Below, piece by piece: positions 60,753-64,000 of a stretch of 64,000 bases of DNA. A program made the position numbers and the translations under genes. Origin of the DNA: G965232465 sp965276005 (GTDB lineage: Bacteria > Pseudomonadota > Alphaproteobacteria > JAQWUY01); the NCBI GenBank assembly GCA_965276005.1, contig OZ254962.1, positions 1,302,001-1,366,000 of the forward strand. The letters are read 5' to 3'. How positions within the stretch are numbered: position 1 is the stretch's first letter; each line of letters starts with the position of its first letter. The notes below the pieces were generated by a model. It saw only the letters and a list, made by a program, of their open reading frames with translations. It did not search any database and was not told the DNA's origin.

Positions 60753-61875
60753 TGATAAACCCCCGTATCATGTCGTGTAATTCAGGCTCATTCAGTAAAA
60801 ACGCATCATGTCCCGCATCCGATTGCAATTCGGCAAACGATACCTCTTTGCCCAGTGCATTTAACGCATGCACCAACTTTTTTACATGTACTGTGCGGTG
60901 TAACCAATCGGAAGAAATACTGATAATACAAAAGCGGTTGTCGCTGTTTTGAAAAGCACTGGCAAGTTCCCCGTCGACACTGTATGTGTGCATGTCGAAA
61001 TAATCCATTGCCCGGGAAATATACAAATACGCATTGGCATCGAAACGGTTTACAAAAGAGGTGCCTTGATGTAACAAATAGCTCTCGACTTGAAAATCGG
61101 CATTTTCTATGATGTAGGATACGGCTTGCCGGTTGTTTAATTTACGACCGAATTTTAAATCCATCGCCTGCTCAGACAAGTACATCATATGGGCGTTCAT
61201 ACGGGCGATACTCAGCCCAATTTTTGGCGAAGTGTTAAAATCCGCATAGTTGCCATTGTGCCATTCTGGGTCGTACATAACCGCATGGCGGGCGGTGCGG
61301 TTAAAGCCGATGCTACGGCTTTTTAACCACGGCGACGCCCCGACAATGACAATATTTTTGCTGCGCTGGGTATACTGAGAGGCAATAATCATCGCCTGCA
61401 TCCCCCCCATAGAGCCGCCAATAACCGTATGCAGCACATCGATACCCAAATGGTCTAATAGGGCAATATGGGCTTTGACCATATCGCCTAAGGTGATACA
61501 GGGAAAATCCATACGCCACTGTTTGCCAGTTTTGGGGTTGATGGATTTGGGACCTTCTGTACCCATACAGCCGCCCAAAATATTGGCACAGATAACAAAA
61601 TATCGGTGGGTATCGATGGGGCGGTTTTTGCCGACAACCTGATGCCACCACCCCTGTTTGTGGGTTATAGGGTTTATATCCGCCACATACTGATCGCCCG
61701 TCAAAGCGTGTAATACCATTACCGCATTACTCTTATCTGCGTTTAAAGTGCCATAGGTCGTATACGATATGTTATACGATTCCAGCACTTCACCACTGTC
61801 CAAGTGCAACGGATCGGTTATACGCATGTGCATACCGGGTAAATTATGTGGATAGGGTGTGTTTGTATCTGTCAT
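60745..61875 (-). CDS. metX: Homoserine O-acyltransferase MetX
   Basis: A 376-residue alpha/beta-hydrolase-fold enzyme that acylates homoserine for methionine synthesis. Nucleophile in VIGGSMGGMQAM (Ser155), then SSDWLH and AGHDAFLL supplying the Asp and His. The ATG at 61875 (MTDTNTPYP) is chosen; a longer frame adds 39 residues across the region upstream of the divergent esterase. Acetyl or succinyl donor cannot be decided here. Confidence 0.93.
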   Translation of the reverse strand: MTDTNTPYPHNLPGMHMRITDPLHLDSGEVLESYNISYTTYGTLNADKSNAVMVLHALTGDQYVADINPITHKQGWWHQVVGKNRPIDTHRYFVICANILGGCMGTEGPKSINPKTGKQWRMDFPCITLGDMVKAHIALLDHLGIDVLHTVIGGSMGGMQAMIIASQYTQRSKNIVIVGASPWLKSRSIGFNRTARHAVMYDPEWHNGNYADFNTSPKIGLSIARMNAHMMYLSEQAMDLKFGRKLNNRQAVSYIIENADFQVESYLLHQGTSFVNRFDANAYLYISRAMDYFDMHTYSVDGELASAFQNSDNRFCIISISSDWLHRTVHVKKLVHALNALGKEVSFAELQSDAGHDAFLLNEPELHDMIRGFING

Positions 61876-61966
61876 ACTTGGCACCCTATAATTTTTCTGT
61901 GTTTTTATCAAGGTTTTTATATATTTTTGTGGTATTATACCCCTTACAAGCAGGAAAGGTGCATAT

Positions 61967-62629
61967 ATGAGTTTAGAATTTGTAGAAAACATGCCGAACG
62001 ATGTTCATAGTTTGGTGTTTTTATTACATGGATATGGGGCAGATAAGAACGATTTAATGGGGCTTGCCCCGCATTTGCAACATGCGTTGCCCAACACCGG
62101 ATTTATTGCCCCCGATGCGGTGTTTCCTTGTGAAATGGGCTTTGGACGGCAATGGTTTGGAATCGAAGCGAAATTGGACAAGGATTCTCTATTAGACGGA
62201 TTACATATCGCCCGTCCATACCTAGAAGATTTTGTCGATACCCATATGCGGCGGTTGGCATTGCCTGCACAAAAAGTGGCAGTATTGGGGTTTTCACAGG
62301 GTACTATGATGGCACTGCACACAGGACTAAGACGGCACCAGCCATTTGCCTGTATTGTGGGGTTTAGCGGTATGTTGGTAGGTACGGATATTTTGGCGGA
62401 TGAAATAAAATCCCGCCCGCCTGTACAGCTTATTCACGGCGACCAAGACCCGATTATCGACATCGAATTTTTAAACTTAGCCCGTGCGGCGTTGGTACAA
62501 AACCATGTGCCTACAGATACTCTAGTGTGTTCCGGACTTGCCCATGGTATCGATGAACAAGGGCTGTTAGCCGCCACTCGATTTTTACAAAAACATTTAT
62601 ACTTTAAGGGGGCAACGGGACTGTCATGA
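61967..62629 (+). CDS. Carboxylesterase/phospholipase (Abhydrolase_2)
   Basis: A 220-residue alpha/beta hydrolase: SLVFLLHGYGADKNDLMGL, nucleophile in VLGFSQGTMMAL (Ser110), then LIHGDQDPIIDI and GLAHGIDEQG (Asp and His). The family acts on short acyl esters. GCAGGAAAGG precedes the ATG. The hisC gene overlaps its stop by 4 bases, so it is translated with hisC-tyrA; its metabolic role is unclear. Confidence 0.88.
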   Translation: MSLEFVENMPNDVHSLVFLLHGYGADKNDLMGLAPHLQHALPNTGFIAPDAVFPCEMGFGRQWFGIEAKLDKDSLLDGLHIARPYLEDFVDTHMRRLALPAQKVAVLGFSQGTMMALHTGLRRHQPFACIVGFSGMLVGTDILADEIKSRPPVQLIHGDQDPIIDIEFLNLARAALVQNHVPTDTLVCSGLAHGIDEQGLLAATRFLQKHLYFKGATGLS

Positions 62630-63714
62630 CCGATATAGTATCGCCGCTGCCGAAATCTTATATAATGGGCGTGCCGGCTTATGTTGCCGGCAAACATAGC
62701 ATCGGGGGCATGGACGATGTGATTGTGTTGTCGTCCAATGAAAATCCTTTGGGCTGTTCGGACAAAGTGGCACCTAGTTTACAAAATATTGCCTTACACC
62801 GGTATCCGGATGGGGGGGCAACGGCATTGTGTAAAAATATTGCAACGGTGCATGGGCTAGATGCCCATCGCATTATGTGCGGGGCGGGATCAGATGAAGT
62901 GTTACAATTATTGCTGTTGTCCTACGCTGGGCAAGGGGACGAAGTGATTTACACCCAGTACGGATTTTTAATGTATCCCATACACACACAAATTGCCGGT
63001 GCTACGCCGGTGCAAGTACCAGAAACCGACTATACCGTAAATGTCGATGCCATTTTAGCGGCGATTACCGATACCACCAAAGTAATTGTGCTTGCCAACC
63101 CTGCCAACCCTACGGGCACGGCAATAGCTCGGGCGGCACTGATACGGCTGGTGGAAAATACGCCCCCCCACATTATGATTGTGCTAGACGGGGCATATGT
63201 GGAGTATTGTGATTGGGATAAATATACAGACGGGGTCGACTTGGTCGATAGATATAAAAATGTAGTGATGGTACGGACTTTTTCCAAAGCCTATGGACTG
63301 GCGGCGATTCGCTTGGGGTGGTGTTATGCACCGCCCGAAGTTATCGAAGTGCTACACCGTGCCAGAGGTCCATTTAATGTCACCAGCCTCACCCAAATCG
63401 CCGGCACAGTGGCGGTACAAGACCAACACTTTATCAAAAAGTCCGTTGCCCACAACGCCCAATGGCGAAAGGTTTTAACCGATGTTTTTACCCAAAAAGG
63501 CTGTCGGGTGCCCCGTTCGTATACAAACTTTATCTTGGTGCTGTTTGCTACGGAAAAACTGGCAAAAAATGCTTTGGCGGTGTTGGAAAGCCACCGTATA
63601 TTGGTGCGATCTGTGGACGCATATGGCATCGCCAACGGTTTGAGAATCACCATTGGCACAGAATGCGAAAACACCCGTATCATCGATGCGGTACAAGACA
63701 TGGAGTTGGCATGA
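62626..63714 (+). CDS. hisC: Histidinol-phosphate/aromatic aminotransferase
   Basis: A 362-residue PLP aminotransferase. SSNENPLGCS, the PLP-phosphate contact GAGSDEV, ANPANPTGT, and FSKAYGLAAIRLGW with PLP Lys221. Coupled by ATGA overlaps to the esterase before and tyrA after. Beside tyrA it may mainly transaminate prephenate or 4-hydroxyphenylpyruvate, as for hisC2-type genes in alphaproteobacteria. Confidence 0.93.
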   Translation: MTDIVSPLPKSYIMGVPAYVAGKHSIGGMDDVIVLSSNENPLGCSDKVAPSLQNIALHRYPDGGATALCKNIATVHGLDAHRIMCGAGSDEVLQLLLLSYAGQGDEVIYTQYGFLMYPIHTQIAGATPVQVPETDYTVNVDAILAAITDTTKVIVLANPANPTGTAIARAALIRLVENTPPHIMIVLDGAYVEYCDWDKYTDGVDLVDRYKNVVMVRTFSKAYGLAAIRLGWCYAPPEVIEVLHRARGPFNVTSLTQIAGTVAVQDQHFIKKSVAHNAQWRKVLTDVFTQKGCRVPRSYTNFILVLFATEKLAKNALAVLESHRILVRSVDAYGIANGLRITIGTECENTRIIDAVQDMELA

Positions 63715-64000
63715 AACGGGTTGCTATTATTGGACTGGGCAATATCGGGTCGTCCGTATGTCGGGCGTTATACCGCACGGGACTATATACCGTATATGGA
63801 TATGACATAAACGATGCGTTCCGCAGCCTGTCCCAAGACTTGGGATTCTGCCACAGGGTGTTCGACGATATGTGTGATATGGCAAAAATAGCGGATATTG
63901 TCATATTGGCAACGCCCGTATCCACACACGGGGATATTGCCAAAACCGTTGCCCCGCATATGTCCGCTGGGGCGATTTTATCCGATGTGGGCAGCGTCAA
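63711..64000 (+). CDS. tyrA: Prephenate/arogenate dehydrogenase, 5' part only
   Basis: The first 96 codons run off the window edge. The NAD-binding start AIIGLGNIGSSVCRALY, a following VYGYDIND and ADIVILATPVSTHGDI fit TyrA/TyrC, which makes the tyrosine precursor. The ATG overlaps the hisC stop (ATGA). hisC-tyrA near metX-metW is a common alphaproteobacterial arrangement. Confidence 0.88.
   Translation, partial: MKRVAIIGLGNIGSSVCRALYRTGLYTVYGYDINDAFRSLSQDLGFCHRVFDDMCDMAKIADIVILATPVSTHGDIAKTVAPHMSAGAILSDVGSV

Noticed and set aside
1..64000. tRNA or rRNA genes
   Set aside because: I looked through the intergenic gaps for cloverleaf-like stretches with a T-loop and found none apart from the tmRNA acceptor piece.

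Overview
The window looks like a piece of a host-associated or biofilm-forming alphaproteobacterium with moderate GC content. The clues are a circularly permuted two-piece tmRNA gene with an ANDN...VAA tag next to an alpha-type sspB, the hisC-tyrA and metX-metW blocks, a HexR-type regulator facing gap-pyk, and SspB, MetW and RdgB/HemW arrangements common in that class. The standard genetic code fits everywhere. No rRNA or tRNA gene and no CRISPR array was seen. The species cannot be named from this sequence.

Layout. (1) 1-7.9 kb: the 3' part of a giant FG-GAP-repeat adhesin, then a periplasmic FecB/BtuF-like binding protein, a small NqrM-like cysteine protein and a [2Fe-2S]/ASKHA (RACo-like) protein. 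(2) 7.9-16.9 kb: a multi-hairpin repeat, a GH36 alpha-galactosidase, a candidate 6S RNA, hexR divergent from gap-pyk with a recognisable HexR-like operator, then rph-rdgB-hemW. (3) 17-25.7 kb: an inverse autotransporter adhesin, then mgtE, pgk, glyS, glyQ and a LysR regulator on the minus strand. (4) 25.7-32.6 kb: an Lrp-type regulator, a probable type II restriction-modification pair, trxB, folA, thyA, the permuted ssrA, sspB and fumC. (5) 32.6-42.6 kb: an ankyrin protein, a second inverse autotransporter whose promoter spacer carries a run of 14 A, two small membrane proteins and a fadE-fadB-fadA beta-oxidation operon. (6) 42.7-52.4 kb: a TPS/haemagglutinin-type FG-GAP adhesin preceded by three tandem ~127-bp repeats that each hold a promoter-like element, a four-gene set matching the Francisella flm/naxD and Bordetella lgm lipid A aminosugar pathway, and a MipA/OmpV-like porin. 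(7) 52.5-64 kb: an orphan TnpB with an atypical RuvC-I residue, cmk-rpsA with a structured leader, a lipoprotein, comM, truA-metW-metX, an esterase, hisC and the start of tyrA.

How it works together. The housekeeping genes cover lower glycolysis (gap, pgk, pyk under probable HexR control), fatty acid oxidation, thymidylate/folate synthesis, trans-translation and methionine/aromatic amino acid synthesis. The accessory genes are dominated by the cell surface: two very large FG-GAP adhesins, two inverse autotransporters, a porin-like protein and a lipid A charge-masking pathway. At least two of the adhesin genes sit behind repeat-containing promoters suited to phase variation. That points to a bacterium that varies its surface against a host, a predator or phage.
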